Assembly (NCBI GenBank): GCA_024638965.1
Contig: JAHEJI010000007.1
Coordinates: forward strand, 1 to 60,681
Length of the DNA stretch: 60,681 nucleotides
Direction of reading: 5' to 3'
Origin: Planctomycetaceae bacterium
GTDB lineage: Bacteria; Planctomycetota; Planctomycetia; Pirellulales; Pirellulaceae
Part shown: positions 46,061 through 55,249 of the stretch, in pieces
Position numbering within the stretch: position 1 is the stretch's first letter
Layout of the letters: each line of letters opens with the position of its first letter
The notes under the pieces: generated by a model
What the model saw: only the letters and a program-made list of their open reading frames with translations
Told to the model about the DNA's origin: nothing
The model's database searches: none
Program-made: the position numbers and the translations under genes

Positions 46061-46552
46061 TTGGATTTTGAAAAGTATTCGCCTGTTATCAAGCGGTTTG
46101 CGTTGAGCTTGACGCAAAACTACACGTTAGCTGAGGACCTAACGCAAGAGACGATGTTGCGCGCTGTGAAGCATCGAGCCACCGTTGCAAAAATGGATGA
46201 TCCCCGATGCTGGCTGTTCCAAATCGTCACCAACTTATGGCGTGATCGGTTGAGAGCCAAGCGACGAAGACCCGCGCGGGACAAATTGCACACTGAACTG
46301 GTTGATGAATCGTGTGGCCCACAAACAACGGTTGAAATAAGAGAGCATCTTGAAAATGTACTCGCCAGTTTTCAGGAGCTGCCAGAGACGCAGCGGCAGG
46401 TTTTATTTTTGAAAACAGTTGAAGAGCATTCCATCGACGAGATCAGTCAGATTCTGAGCCGCAGTCGAAACAATGTGAAGGCTAATTTGAGCCATGCAAG
46501 GAAAAAAATGAGACAGAAATTCCTGGAACCATCAACGGACGACAAAAAATGA
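46061..46552 (+). CDS. ECF-family RNA polymerase sigma factor
   Basis: A 163-residue sigma factor. Region 2 is seen in YTLAEDLTQETMLRAVKH and DPRCWLFQIVTNLWRDRLRAKRRR. Region 4 is seen in LPETQRQVLFLKTVEEHSIDEISQILSRSRNNVKANLSHARKKMRQ. The gene overlaps its zinc-finger anti-sigma gene by 4 bp (ATGA), the standard arrangement. The start is a TTG, the only candidate upstream of region 2. Confidence 0.92.
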   Translation: MDFEKYSPVIKRFALSLTQNYTLAEDLTQETMLRAVKHRATVAKMDDPRCWLFQIVTNLWRDRLRAKRRRPARDKLHTELVDESCGPQTTVEIREHLENVLASFQELPETQRQVLFLKTVEEHSIDEISQILSRSRNNVKANLSHARKKMRQKFLEPSTDDKK

Positions 46553-47109
46553 ACTCCGATTCAATCTGCAACTTGCTGGACGACTTCGTCGATGGCGACC
46601 TTTCCGCTTCATTGGCGATGGAATTTGAAACGCATCTGGAATCGTGTGAAGCCTGTCGGGCGGATATTAGCGAGATCAACGAACTAAGTTCGGCCGTCAA
46701 ATCTGCGTGGAAACAAGTCATTTTGACTGAGCCGGAGTTGGATGTTGCTCATCGAAACACCGTCAATCCAGATGGCCGACTGAATGGCGACTTTGGAAAG
46801 CGAGTTCTGATTGCCGCTGCATTGGCCGCATCGCTGCTGATGGCAATTGGATTTTCATGGTTCTGGCAACTCGATGGGCCTGAAGTGGTTGATTCAGGTC
46901 GGGCAAACCGGGGAGCAACAATTGAAGCATCACCGAACGAAGCCATCGAGGTCGTTGCGGCCGAGTCGAGTGATCAACAGTCGAGCTACCAAACGTCCTA
47001 CGCGTCTGCCAAGTTCGATGAGGCAGCTCAGGGTGTCAAAATCGAATCCAACGCCGAGTTCACAATCTATCAAGTTGCGCCCAAAGTTACTTTTTCAAGA
47101 ACGAACTAA
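46549..47109 (+). CDS. Zinc-finger anti-sigma factor, membrane-anchored
   Basis: A 186-residue protein. The N-terminal ZAS motif H-x3-C-x2-C is complete at His29, Cys33 and Cys36 (FETHLESCEACRADI). A transmembrane helix lies at about residues 84-102 (VLIAAALAASLLMAIGFSW), followed by an exported tail of about 80 residues with no known fold. It should hold the preceding sigma factor inactive until a signal outside the membrane releases it. The overlap with the sigma gene supports this. Confidence 0.9.
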   Translation: MNSDSICNLLDDFVDGDLSASLAMEFETHLESCEACRADISEINELSSAVKSAWKQVILTEPELDVAHRNTVNPDGRLNGDFGKRVLIAAALAASLLMAIGFSWFWQLDGPEVVDSGRANRGATIEASPNEAIEVVAAESSDQQSSYQTSYASAKFDEAAQGVKIESNAEFTIYQVAPKVTFSRTN

Positions 47110-47129
47110 CTCCCAAATAGGAGATTTCA

Positions 47130-48158
47130 ATGCGTATCCGATTAAAGTCATTCCGCTACATTGCCTTAACCTGCATTTTGCTTTGTCATTTTGCGGCTCA
47201 CAGTAACCAATTGTTCGCCTGGCAAGAAGATGACCCAAAAAATGCTGAGTTGACAGCGGTCTATCAACTCAAGTTTGTTCCGGCGGGGAACGCGTATGCA
47301 ATCATCCATGAACTGGTACCAGTTAGATTAATACCGGACGAGCGATTGAACTCGTTGATCGTGGTGGCGCATCAACGAGAACACGAGATGATCAGTGAAC
47401 TACTTGCACAAATCGACGTTGAAAAACGGGAACCTGTCAAAGCAAAGCCCAAAAGAGAAATGCACACGATTCCACTGAATGGTCTCGAGCCAGAATTGGT
47501 TCAAAACATTCTGCAATCGACCTTGTCAGGTCGAGAAGGTGTACGATTAGAAGTGCTTGAAGAATTGGGGACCATTATTCTTTCGGGCAACCAGGAAGAT
47601 GTCGACAACGTTCAAACCGTGTTGGCGAAGATTAAAAGCTCCGCCCGACTAACCAAACAAGAATCGAGTGTTTACGTCTCGATGACATTTATCGTTGAAG
47701 GAGAGCAAATCGACGACGATGAATTGAAACGATTCAACCCGCCGAATTCACAAATCCAATCTGTGATTGCCAAATCTGCCGAAGCTGGATTGATTTCGAT
47801 CAAAAACCCGATGGTCGTCAGCAAGACGGTCAATCGTGTACGCGTCGATCATGAGCTACCGGTCGACATTCAAAAGCGGGCGGGGAAGGCTCCAGCATTT
47901 GTTAATCGAAGTGAATCCAGCGGCAAAGGCTATGCGATGAGCAACTCGGGTTACATCGCGCAGATCAGCGGCAAAACATTTCACGTCAATGCGGACATTA
48001 TGTTGACGGTAAACAGCCAGCTGGCGGAGCAGGTTCAAGGCTCCACCGAACTCAACACCGCGATGGAAGTTCCGCTCAATCATCCGGTGCTGTTAAGTTT
48101 TTCCACAATTCTCGGCGTTGATTCGGTCGTGGTACTTCAGGTTCACGAAGCGAAATAA
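47130..48158 (+). CDS. Exported protein with secretin N-domain-like repeats
   Basis: A 342-residue protein with a signal peptide (IALTCILLCHFAAHSNQLFAW). Two consecutive modules resemble secretin N domains: YQLKFVPAGNAYAIIHELVPVRLIPDERLNSLIVVAHQREHEMISELLAQID, then HTIPLNGLEPELVQNILQSTL...IILSGNQEDVDNVQTVLAKI. The outer-membrane beta pore of secretins is absent, and the last 150 residues are unassigned. AGGAG precedes the start. It lies 20 bp after the anti-sigma gene, so it probably belongs to the same operon and may act in signalling or secretion (inference). Confidence 0.8.
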   Translation: MRIRLKSFRYIALTCILLCHFAAHSNQLFAWQEDDPKNAELTAVYQLKFVPAGNAYAIIHELVPVRLIPDERLNSLIVVAHQREHEMISELLAQIDVEKREPVKAKPKREMHTIPLNGLEPELVQNILQSTLSGREGVRLEVLEELGTIILSGNQEDVDNVQTVLAKIKSSARLTKQESSVYVSMTFIVEGEQIDDDELKRFNPPNSQIQSVIAKSAEAGLISIKNPMVVSKTVNRVRVDHELPVDIQKRAGKAPAFVNRSESSGKGYAMSNSGYIAQISGKTFHVNADIMLTVNSQLAEQVQGSTELNTAMEVPLNHPVLLSFSTILGVDSVVVLQVHEAK

Positions 48159-48186
48159 GGCAACGGTCGAAGTTTAACAAACAAAT

Positions 48187-48232
48187 GGCCCGGAATGCGA
48201 AACGAACCCTTTCAAGTTCCAGGGCCTTTTTT
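48187..48232 (+). terminator. Rho-independent terminator of the ECF operon
   Basis: Arms GGCCCGGAA and TTCCAGGGCC, with one bulged base, enclose a 21-nt loop, followed by six T. It lies 29 bp after the stop codon of the secretin-N-like gene. Confidence 0.75.
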
Positions 48233-48258
48233 GTTTGCCATTTCGGTCCGCGAACAGT

Positions 48259-48329
48259 GTAGCAAAAATTGTCTCAATTGTTTTGAGTGTGACAGGGCGT
48301 TGTTCTGCAATTGGGACAATTGCAACTAC
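48259..48329. repeat. BIME: inverted pair of AATTG-type REP hairpins
   Basis: Forward REP (48259-48283): GTAG, arm CAAAAATTG, loop TCT, arm CAATTGTTT, with two mismatches. Reverse REP (48329-48305): GTAG, arm TTGCAATTG, loop TCC, arm CAATTGCAG, with one T-G wobble. Both feet are preceded by GT (GTGTAG), as at 34.4 kb. The pair is arranged foot-outward. Confidence 0.85.
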
Positions 48330-48397
48330 ACTCGTTTCGGCCTATTTATGGTTGACCAAAACAGAACAGAGCAAATTCAAAGTTGGTCTGCACTCGT

Positions 48398-48480
48398 GTC
48401 ATCCTGAACCGAGGCACGAGGTGAAGGATCTACGTGAAGCAACGAGAGATTCTTCAGTCGCAAGATCCTTCAGAATGACA
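48398..48480. repeat. Interspersed inverted-repeat element, third copy
   Basis: It begins CATCCTGAACCGAGGCACGA and ends GATCCTTCAGAATGAC; the halves are imperfectly inverted around ACGAGAGATTCTTCAGTCGC. Related to 29217-29300 and 55118-55188. The following 300 bp up to 48790 contain no recognisable gene. Confidence 0.7.
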
Positions 48481-48790
48481 GAGACTGAATACTGATCTCG
48501 AAAAAGCTCTGCCAACGCGACATTTGCGGTCGCGCAGAAAATGAATGCCTGGCCAAAAATGGACGTCAAAACATGCACAATTTCTGATTCAAACCGAACA
48601 TGATAAGATCCTGAGGTAAGGCGTCGGTAATTCCCCCGAAGAATCGTAATGCGTTTGTGATTTGATCGTTTTCTTTGTCGAATTGGCTGGAAACAACAGT
48701 CAAAATGTTAATAGAGACGTATGAATACCAGCGCCGCTGTTTTTCGCGAAATGCGACACACCTGCAATCCTTGCGATCGGTAGATAAGTC

Positions 48791-51700
48791 ATGCCAGAAA
48801 TTATTCTTGGATTGGTAATTGTTCTTCTCATCCTTGGATTTGCGCTGTACGGCTTCATCCGTTTCCTGATGTTTGTTTTTGGAAGTCGTGATTCTCAACC
48901 TGCGCCTCAATTTCAATTCGATCGGAAACCGGCTCGTTGGCTTGGCGATGACGTGTTGGCGGCGAGCCACCTGCTCAACTATTTGTTTCTCAAAAAACGA
49001 ATCGATGAAAAAACGTACAGGCGAATGCGTGGCTTTCTCGAAAAAGAGTTCGCAGTTGAGCATGAGCTGTCCAAGTCTGTCGTCGGTGCCAAGGACGGTC
49101 TGTCAAAGCCAATTGGACAACCAAAAACAGTGATTGATGATCGTGGTGAGTTGCGTGAGGTTGCAGGAAGTGATGTTGAACTACGCGAGTCGCCACCGGT
49201 TGCTCCCGAACCTGTTCCAGTTCAGGCACCTCCAGTTGTCTTGCAACCGACGTCGATCCCCAGCGCTTCTATCAAAGATCAAAACGACGTAACCGTAGTT
49301 GCGCCTGCCACCGAAGCACCCGCTGCACCAAGCCAACCGGCACCTTGGGATATTCCCGATCCACCTGCACCCGAACCGAGACGATCGTTCAGCGAAATCA
49401 TGGCCGGTTTTATGCTGGAAAAGAACATTCGTTGGGGCGAATTGGCAAGCGGAATCTTGATTGTGGGAAGTGCCGTTGGCCTGGTCGTCAGTTTGCGTAA
49501 CGAGTTGCGAGACACGATTCCCTATTTTTCTGCGTTGTTGTTCATGTTCATCACCGCGGCCATTCACGGATCGGGGATTTACACGCTGAAGAAATGGAAG
49601 CTGCGAACGACCAGTCGTGGAACGCTGTTGATCGGCCTCCTGTTAATTCCACTCAACATTCTGGCTGCTTGTATTCTTTCCGGAAATGAAGTCGATCGTC
49701 GAGAGTTAACCGATCCGCTGTTATGGATTGCGATTGCGATTGGAATTTCCGCCTTTTCCGTGATGACGTGGTATTCGAGCAAGTGCTTATTTCGGCGTGG
49801 TCAGCTACCGATGGTGATTGCCGTGATGGGTTGCGCCATTGGGACGTTGGTTATAAATCGAGTCGACAATCTGGATGCTTCCAGCCTGCGTAAATTGTTG
49901 TTGACCCTGCCCTTAGTCGCGAGTTTTCTGGTTGGTACTGCCGCATTCTATAAACGGCAATGGCTGCGGACTCGATGGCCTGAACGGACTATAAATCGTT
50001 TGTTTATCTTTCTCGGGATGTCGTCGTTTGCTTTTCTGGTTGCAGCTTCGTTGTTAATCGTCCGTGCGGAACAAAAATCGGCAGCCGTTGTGGCGTTAAT
50101 GCCCGCATTGTCCGTGGTGACTCTGATGACAATGTGGCTGGGCCGAATCGTTTGGCGCGGGGCTGTCGGAGCGGAAGATCGTCGGCTGAGATTGTCAGGA
50201 TTGACGCTCCATGTCCTGGGGCTCGCTTTGACGGGAGTCTCTGTATTCATCTCGGCTTCCAACCCGACGATTCTGCTGATTAATACAGCGATACTTGCTG
50301 TCGGCTTGGCCTTGTTTGCCAAACATCAGGCCGAACCACGCTTGTTGCCCGCCGCGTGGGCCGCATTTGCCACCTTTGTCCTTTGTGCAGTCAACCTGTT
50401 GATCGGCAAATTGAACTGGGATGAATGGGCCAGTGCGAAGGAACTAATCGATGCCGTGATCAGCGGCCAAAGCGGGTTAAGTCTACTGGCTGCGGGAGCC
50501 GCTGTGGCAGGTTTACATTCAATCTATGGAAGCCGGGCCAAGGATCAATCACAGTTCATGCGTGTTGGCTGGCTGAGTGGAGCCGCGATCTTTTTGGTTG
50601 GTTGCGCTCTGGCTCTGATTGCCAGTTTCGTCAATCGAGATAACAGGTTTGACACGATGACCGCCACGTCCTTGTTGGGACTGGCGTCATTTTTGTCACT
50701 CGGGGTTTGCGTGAAAAAAGTGACCCTGACCGATTCGACGAGTTCATCCGAGTCAAAATTACTCAAGATTTTACCGCATGCGGCCGCCGTATTACTATTC
50801 GGTTTTTTGGCACATGCGTTCATTTGGAATCGCGAAATACAAAACTGGTTGAATCAAGTTGCTTTTGGTGTCAACGCTAACTGGGTTATTGTATTTGCAG
50901 TTCATTCGCTTGTGATGACTGCGATTGCAGTTGTGTCGCGCTACCGAACGTCGAGCAGCTTGAATTCGGATGGGAATCAGCGTCGCGTGGCAGATTTATT
51001 GGGTGAATGGTCGTCGGTCACGAGTGTGATGGCGTTCCTGGGCGTTTTTGTTTTGATCCAATATCAAACGGGTCTGGCAACAGCGATCGCTGTTGCCTTG
51101 TCGGTGGGCTGGTTGATGCTGGTGTGGGTCCAGGCGGATCATCGTTTTGGGATCCGGTATTGGATGAGCTGGTTCGTTGGCTCAACCTCTCTCTGCGTCG
51201 TTGTTTTTGTTTCGGAGCTGGTAACCAAGACGTCATGGTGTCCCGACTATGAGGCGGCTCGGTTTTGGCTGGTTCAAATGATAGTCCTGTCAATCTGGTC
51301 GGCAACGTGGATTGTGATTTCTTGTTTGCTGCCGCGGATAGAGCGAATGCGGAAGTTCTTCGATTTTCAACCGCGAGTGGAGTGGGCCTTGCTTCACAGC
51401 TTGGTGGTTGCCGCTGGATTGACCGTTGGGCTGGCATTGATAGGTGGAACGGCGGCTGAACTTTTCCCCAATGCAGGTGAACCACTACTGTCATTAACAG
51501 GTGACAAAGCCTGGGTCTTTGGCACCCTTGCCGGAATCGGAGTCGCTCTGTCGCTGGCCGCGTTTCAGAAGCCCATCGGAATCACGGGGGCAGGGTTGGT
51601 CGCGACCTGGTTCCTGGTTTGGGGTATGGGTTCTGACTATTTCATCGATTCCAAGTCCGTGGGGTCGGCATTGCGGTGGTTGCTTCCGGTCGGCGGAGCT

Positions 51701-54700
51701 GTTGCAGCGATCTTGGTGGCTTCCCGAAAACCGTTGCGTCCGGCATGGGCTGCAGCAAGAAATAGTATGGGTCTCCGTGGTAGATCAACCTGGTCAGGAA
51801 ATACTACCCAGGTTTTGATCAATTTCGCTTTGGCGATTGTGGCGATCATCGTGTTATTGATTTCTACAATCGCGATCACCCAAGTGCTGATGCACGGCGG
51901 CATGAAAGGTTTGGGTGGTCCAACCAAGGGATCGTGGTTTGGTGACCTCCAGAAAGACATCTCTTATGGAATTCCGGTTGGAATCATGATCGGCACTTTC
52001 CTGTTGTACGCAATTTCTGAAAGGCGCAAATGGTTGGCCACTGCTGGCTCCGCCGTCTTTCAATATTGTGTCGTCCTCGCAGTGATTCTGCTGTTCGTTT
52101 CACCGCATCCCCAGCTGGCATCGAGTTGGTTTGTCAATATTCTCCAGTCAGTCTCCGTGGGGATGACGGGTTATGGTTTCGTCTGGTGGTTTTTCAAGGA
52201 CCGGATTGAAGGGAAGGGTGGTGTTGTCGTTTCCGATTCTGCGGTAAGTGAATCAACCCGATTATCTCAGATCGAAATTCACACGTCGATCAACGGGTTT
52301 TTAATTACGAGCCTTGCCCTATTGGTGATGGGTCGATTCTATCTGTTCCCCGCTCAGCCTGGCGATTGGATCAATACGGTCGGCAGTCCACTGGGGATTA
52401 TCGCCTGGGCGTTGTTTGGTGGACTCGCGTTTGCTGTCTGGCGCGACAAGTTGAACCAACCTCACAGAACTTCAACCTGGATGTGGCTGGCTTGTTGGAT
52501 GGGTCTGGTTTTGGTCGCGATGGTCGCGGCGTTTGTTGATCGAAGGTATGCGATTGGCGAGAACACCGTTCCCTGGTTGACGTTCAACGTGATTATGTGG
52601 GGAGCGGTAGCCGTGAGCCTCAGCCAAGTCGTTTTGCTGTGGCTGGAGCGAAGGCCGGAATGGGTGCCAGGAGTTTATCGCGAGCAAAGTTCGCAGCGAT
52701 TTACGTCTGTACGGGCCGATCAAACTTTGCCACTGTTGTTTTCAGGTTCGATCGTGCTTTCGTTTGCGGTGCGGGGGGCATGGCTCGACAGCGGTTCATT
52801 CTGGATTTATTTCGCGGCAATCGGATTGTCAATTGGTTTCCTGGTCATTGCAGGCTTAATACGGCGCAGCGCCCCGCTCTCGTTCATTTCGCTGGCCGTG
52901 ACGACACTTGCGTCGATATTGCTGGTAGGGATCGATCCAGCCGGTTGGTTCGGGGCCAGCCAACCTTACCACGCCAATGTCTTGTCAATCGGACTGGTCT
53001 TATTGGCACTGGTTTGGAGCGGGTTTTACGTTTATCGAAGTCTAGGCAAAAACGAAAAGATTCGACGCTCCTTCACCTGGATGCCAAACCTGGTTTTGTT
53101 ATTTGCATCGTTATGGGTTTTGCTTGGCGCTGTAGGTCAGTGGATTATTGAAACTGGCGGGGCGACGAACGCAAATTCACTCGCCAACGCCTGGGGAGTT
53201 GGGGCGATCATCGGTCCGGTTTTCCTTTCCGTGCTGCACCTTTGGAACGATCACCGAAAATTCCAGGTCATTAGCCGTTGTCTTTGGATTACCGGTGTGA
53301 TGATTCTTGGATTGGCGATTGTGATCCCGGAAACAGGTCTCCGCAACGCAGGCATTCTGTTTGGGCTGGGAGCTGTGGTCACGATCTGGGGATTGGTGTG
53401 GGCTAATCGAAAAACATATTTCGGAATTGCCAGGAAGCTGAATGCTCCTGCCCTGGTTCGCTTGGAGCGTTCGATGGATCGACAGTTGCCCATTCTGGGA
53501 TTGATCATGGGTGGCATGGTTTTGATCTGGGCATTTGCCGCAATTTTGAAGGTGGATCCGCGTCCGGAACGATATTTGACAGCCTTGAGTCCGTTTGCGG
53601 TTGCGTTTGGATTGGGCTGTATGTCGGATGAGCGAAAAAGACGTTGGTTGCAGTTGATGACTCTATCGCTCGTTACCATGGGTGCCATTTTTCTGGCGTG
53701 GGCTGATCTCGCGCCATCCCAGATTGGACCGGAGCCAATGCGGTTGTTTGTGCGCGCTTTGTTGGTATTGGCGGGTGCAATGTTCGTTTACGGTGGACTG
53801 GTCGCGCGCTGGGTTCGTGAAGGGGATAGCTGGCTAAAATCACTTCGCGAAATGGCCGTTGTCACCTGTTCGTTAGGGCTGACTTGTCTGGGCCTGGTAA
53901 TGTGGCAAGAGATTATTCAATTTCAACCCGGTGTTGGATGTGGGATGCCGATATCCGAAGCAATCGCGGTTGCCGTCGTAGTATTGGGGATGGTCGTTGG
54001 TTTGGTGCTGATCGCTGTTGTGCCCAAAAACGATCCATTTTCGTTGTCGCTTCAAGGCCGAATGGGTTATGTCTATGCCGCCCAGCTGGTCACTGCGATG
54101 CTCGCTGTTCATTTGTACTTGACGATGCCTTGGTTGTTCGAACTCGGGATCAAAGACTACTGGCCTTACATTGCGATGATCCTATGTTTTGGCGGTGTCG
54201 GTCTTGCTCGTGTTCTGGAAAATCGCAAGCTCACGGTACTTGGACAACCGTTGTTTAACACCGCTGCGATCTTGCCCCTCGTTGTTGCAGCCGCTATTTG
54301 GGCGATTGATTCAAAGGCGGATGCTTCCTTGGTCATGTTGACCGTTGGCATGGCCTATCTGATGATCAGCTATACTCACAATTCGATTTTGAGCGGTGCC
54401 GCTGCGATCTTGTTTGGCAACCTCGCGTTGTGGCTGTTCTATCACAAGTTTGATGGATTCGCGTTCGTCGAACACCCGCAGTTGTGGTTGATTCCGCCGG
54501 CGCTGTCGGCATTGATCGCGGCACAAATCAGTCGAAAGTCCTTAACTCAGCAGCAGCTCGCCTTGATTCGCTACCTCTGCGTGACGGTTATATACTTGAG
54601 TTCAACCAGTGAGATTTTCATCAGCGGGCTTGGGCAAAAACTATGGCCCCCCATCGTGCTGGCAGTACTCGCGGTCGGTGGAATGATGGCGGGCATGATG

Positions 54701-54919
54701 ATGCAGGTTCGAGCCTACTTGTACTTGGGTTCTGTGTTCTTGTTGCTGGCGATGATCTCGATGGTTTCGCACGCCCATCAGCGGCTCGACCACGTTTGGC
54801 CTTGGTGGGCATTCGGAATCGGGATGGGGATTTCGATACTGGTGATGTTCGGATTATTCGAAAAACGAAAAAACGACATGAAAGAGATCGCCGGACGATT
54901 GAAAGAGTGGGATTTGTAA
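48791..54919 (+). CDS. Giant polytopic membrane protein, DUF2157/DUF2339-like
   Basis: A 2042-residue protein made almost entirely of hydrophobic helices, several dozen in all. An N-terminal anchor (IILGLVIVLLILGFALYGF) is followed by a cytoplasmic segment with WLGDDVLAASHLLNYLFLKKRIDEKTYRRMRGFLE and a Pro-rich linker (about residues 135-200). The first membrane block starts NIRWGELASGILIVGSAVGLVVSL, a style seen in DUF2157/DUF2339 proteins of unknown function. The later part repeats similar helix pairs without soluble domains. No transport or catalytic motif was recognised. It is a single gene with about 2.0 kb more coding length than usual for these families. Convergent with the kinase gene. 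Confidence 0.85.
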   Translation: MPEIILGLVIVLLILGFALYGFIRFLMFVFGSRDSQPAPQFQFDRKPARWLGDDVLAASHLLNYLFLKKRIDEKTYRRMRGFLEKEFAVEHELSKSVVGAKDGLSKPIGQPKTVIDDRGELREVAGSDVELRESPPVAPEPVPVQAPPVVLQPTSIPSASIKDQNDVTVVAPATEAPAAPSQPAPWDIPDPPAPEPRRSFSEIMAGFMLEKNIRWGELASGILIVGSAVGLVVSLRNELRDTIPYFSALLFMFITAAIHGSGIYTLKKWKLRTTSRGTLLIGLLLIPLNILAACILSGNEVDRRELTDPLLWIAIAIGISAFSVMTWYSSKCLFRRGQLPMVIAVMGCAIGTLVINRVDNLDASSLRKLLLTLPLVASFLVGTAAFYKRQWLRTRWPERTINRLFIFLGMSSFAFLVAASLLIVRAEQKSAAVVALMPALSVVTLMTMWLGRIVWRGAVGAEDRRLRLSGLTLHVLGLALTGVSVFISASNPTILLINTAILAVGLALFAKHQAEPRLLPAAWAAFATFVLCAVNLLIGKLNWDEWASAKELIDAVISGQSGLSLLAAGAAVAGLHSIYGSRAKDQSQFMRVGWLSGAAIFLVGCALALIASFVNRDNRFDTMTATSLLGLASFLSLGVCVKKVTLTDSTSSSESKLLKILPHAAAVLLFGFLAHAFIWNREIQNWLNQVAFGVNANWVIVFAVHSLVMTAIAVVSRYRTSSSLNSDGNQRRVADLLGEWSSVTSVMAFLGVFVLIQYQTGLATAIAVALSVGWLMLVWVQADHRFGIRYWMSWFVGSTSLCVVVFVSELVTKTSWCPDYEAARFWLVQMIVLSIWSATWIVISCLLPRIERMRKFFDFQPRVEWALLHSLVVAAGLTVGLALIGGTAAELFPNAGEPLLSLTGDKAWVFGTLAGIGVALSLAAFQKPIGITGAGLVATWFLVWGMGSDYFIDSKSVGSALRWLLPVGGAVAAILVASRKPLRPAWAAARNSMGLRGRSTWSGNTTQVLINFALAIVAIIVLLISTIAITQVLMHGGMKGLGGPTKGSWFGDLQKDISYGIPVGIMIGTFLLYAISERRKWLATAGSAVFQYCVVLAVILLFVSPHPQLASSWFVNILQSVSVGMTGYGFVWWFFKDRIEGKGGVVVSDSAVSESTRLSQIEIHTSINGFLITSLALLVMGRFYLFPAQPGDWINTVGSPLGIIAWALFGGLAFAVWRDKLNQPHRTSTWMWLACWMGLVLVAMVAAFVDRRYAIGENTVPWLTFNVIMWGAVAVSLSQVVLLWLERRPEWVPGVYREQSSQRFTSVRADQTLPLLFSGSIVLSFAVRGAWLDSGSFWIYFAAIGLSIGFLVIAGLIRRSAPLSFISLAVTTLASILLVGIDPAGWFGASQPYHANVLSIGLVLLALVWSGFYVYRSLGKNEKIRRSFTWMPNLVLLFASLWVLLGAVGQWIIETGGATNANSLANAWGVGAIIGPVFLSVLHLWNDHRKFQVISRCLWITGVMILGLAIVIPETGLRNAGILFGLGAVVTIWGLVWANRKTYFGIARKLNAPALVRLERSMDRQLPILGLIMGGMVLIWAFAAILKVDPRPERYLTALSPFAVAFGLGCMSDERKRRWLQLMTLSLVTMGAIFLAWADLAPSQIGPEPMRLFVRALLVLAGAMFVYGGLVARWVREGDSWLKSLREMAVVTCSLGLTCLGLVMWQEIIQFQPGVGCGMPISEAIAVAVVVLGMVVGLVLIAVVPKNDPFSLSLQGRMGYVYAAQLVTAMLAVHLYLTMPWLFELGIKDYWPYIAMILCFGGVGLARVLENRKLTVLGQPLFNTAAILPLVVAAAIWAIDSKADASLVMLTVGMAYLMISYTHNSILSGAAAILFGNLALWLFYHKFDGFAFVEHPQLWLIPPALSALIAAQISRKSLTQQQLALIRYLCVTVIYLSSTSEIFISGLGQKLWPPIVLAVLAVGGMMAGMMMQVRAYLYLGSVFLLLAMISMVSHAHQRLDHVWPWWAFGIGMGISILVMFGLFEKRKNDMKEIAGRLKEWDL

Positions 54920-54970
54920 GCGAGCCGGGGCTTGCATTTTTTTACGTTGTGATGAGATTCGAGTAAATCG

Positions 54971-55030
54971 TTTAACGCCCAGCCGCAGGCGCCGGCTAAA
55001 TGTGTCCCAAGCTGGCGCCTGCGGCTGGGC
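54971..55030. repeat. G+C-rich inverted repeat, 17-bp perfect arms
   Basis: Arms GCCCAGCCGCAGGCGCC and GGCGCCTGCGGCTGGGC are exact complements with a 19-nt spacer. The left end repeats the 44.93-kb element. It lies between convergent genes, where it may end transcription from both sides. Confidence 0.85.
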
Positions 55031-55117
55031 TATGGCTTCCCACCGCAGTTTTGATACTGGGAAACTGGGGCAGGATGCCCCAGCCACGATTCTCGAATTT
55101 AGTTTTGAAACCAGCTC

Positions 55118-55230
55118 TAGGCGACCGAAGACTCTCTCGTAAATGCACGAGAGATCCTTCAGTCGCCTAGGCTCCTTCAGAATGACTTGACCGTTCTTAG
55201 GTTTCTCATTGAACGGTATTGGCGTTAAAT
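55118..55230. repeat. Interspersed inverted-repeat element, fourth copy
   Basis: Arms TAGGCGACCGAAGACTCTCT and AGAGATCCTTCAGTCGCCTA face each other, and the right part continues CTCCTTCAGAATGACTTGAC as at 29.28 kb. The tail CATTGAACGGTATTGGCG is the reverse of CCAATACCGTTCAATG at 29.18 kb. No coding capacity. Confidence 0.7.
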
Positions 55231-55249
55231 AAACTGTGGCACGATTCTG

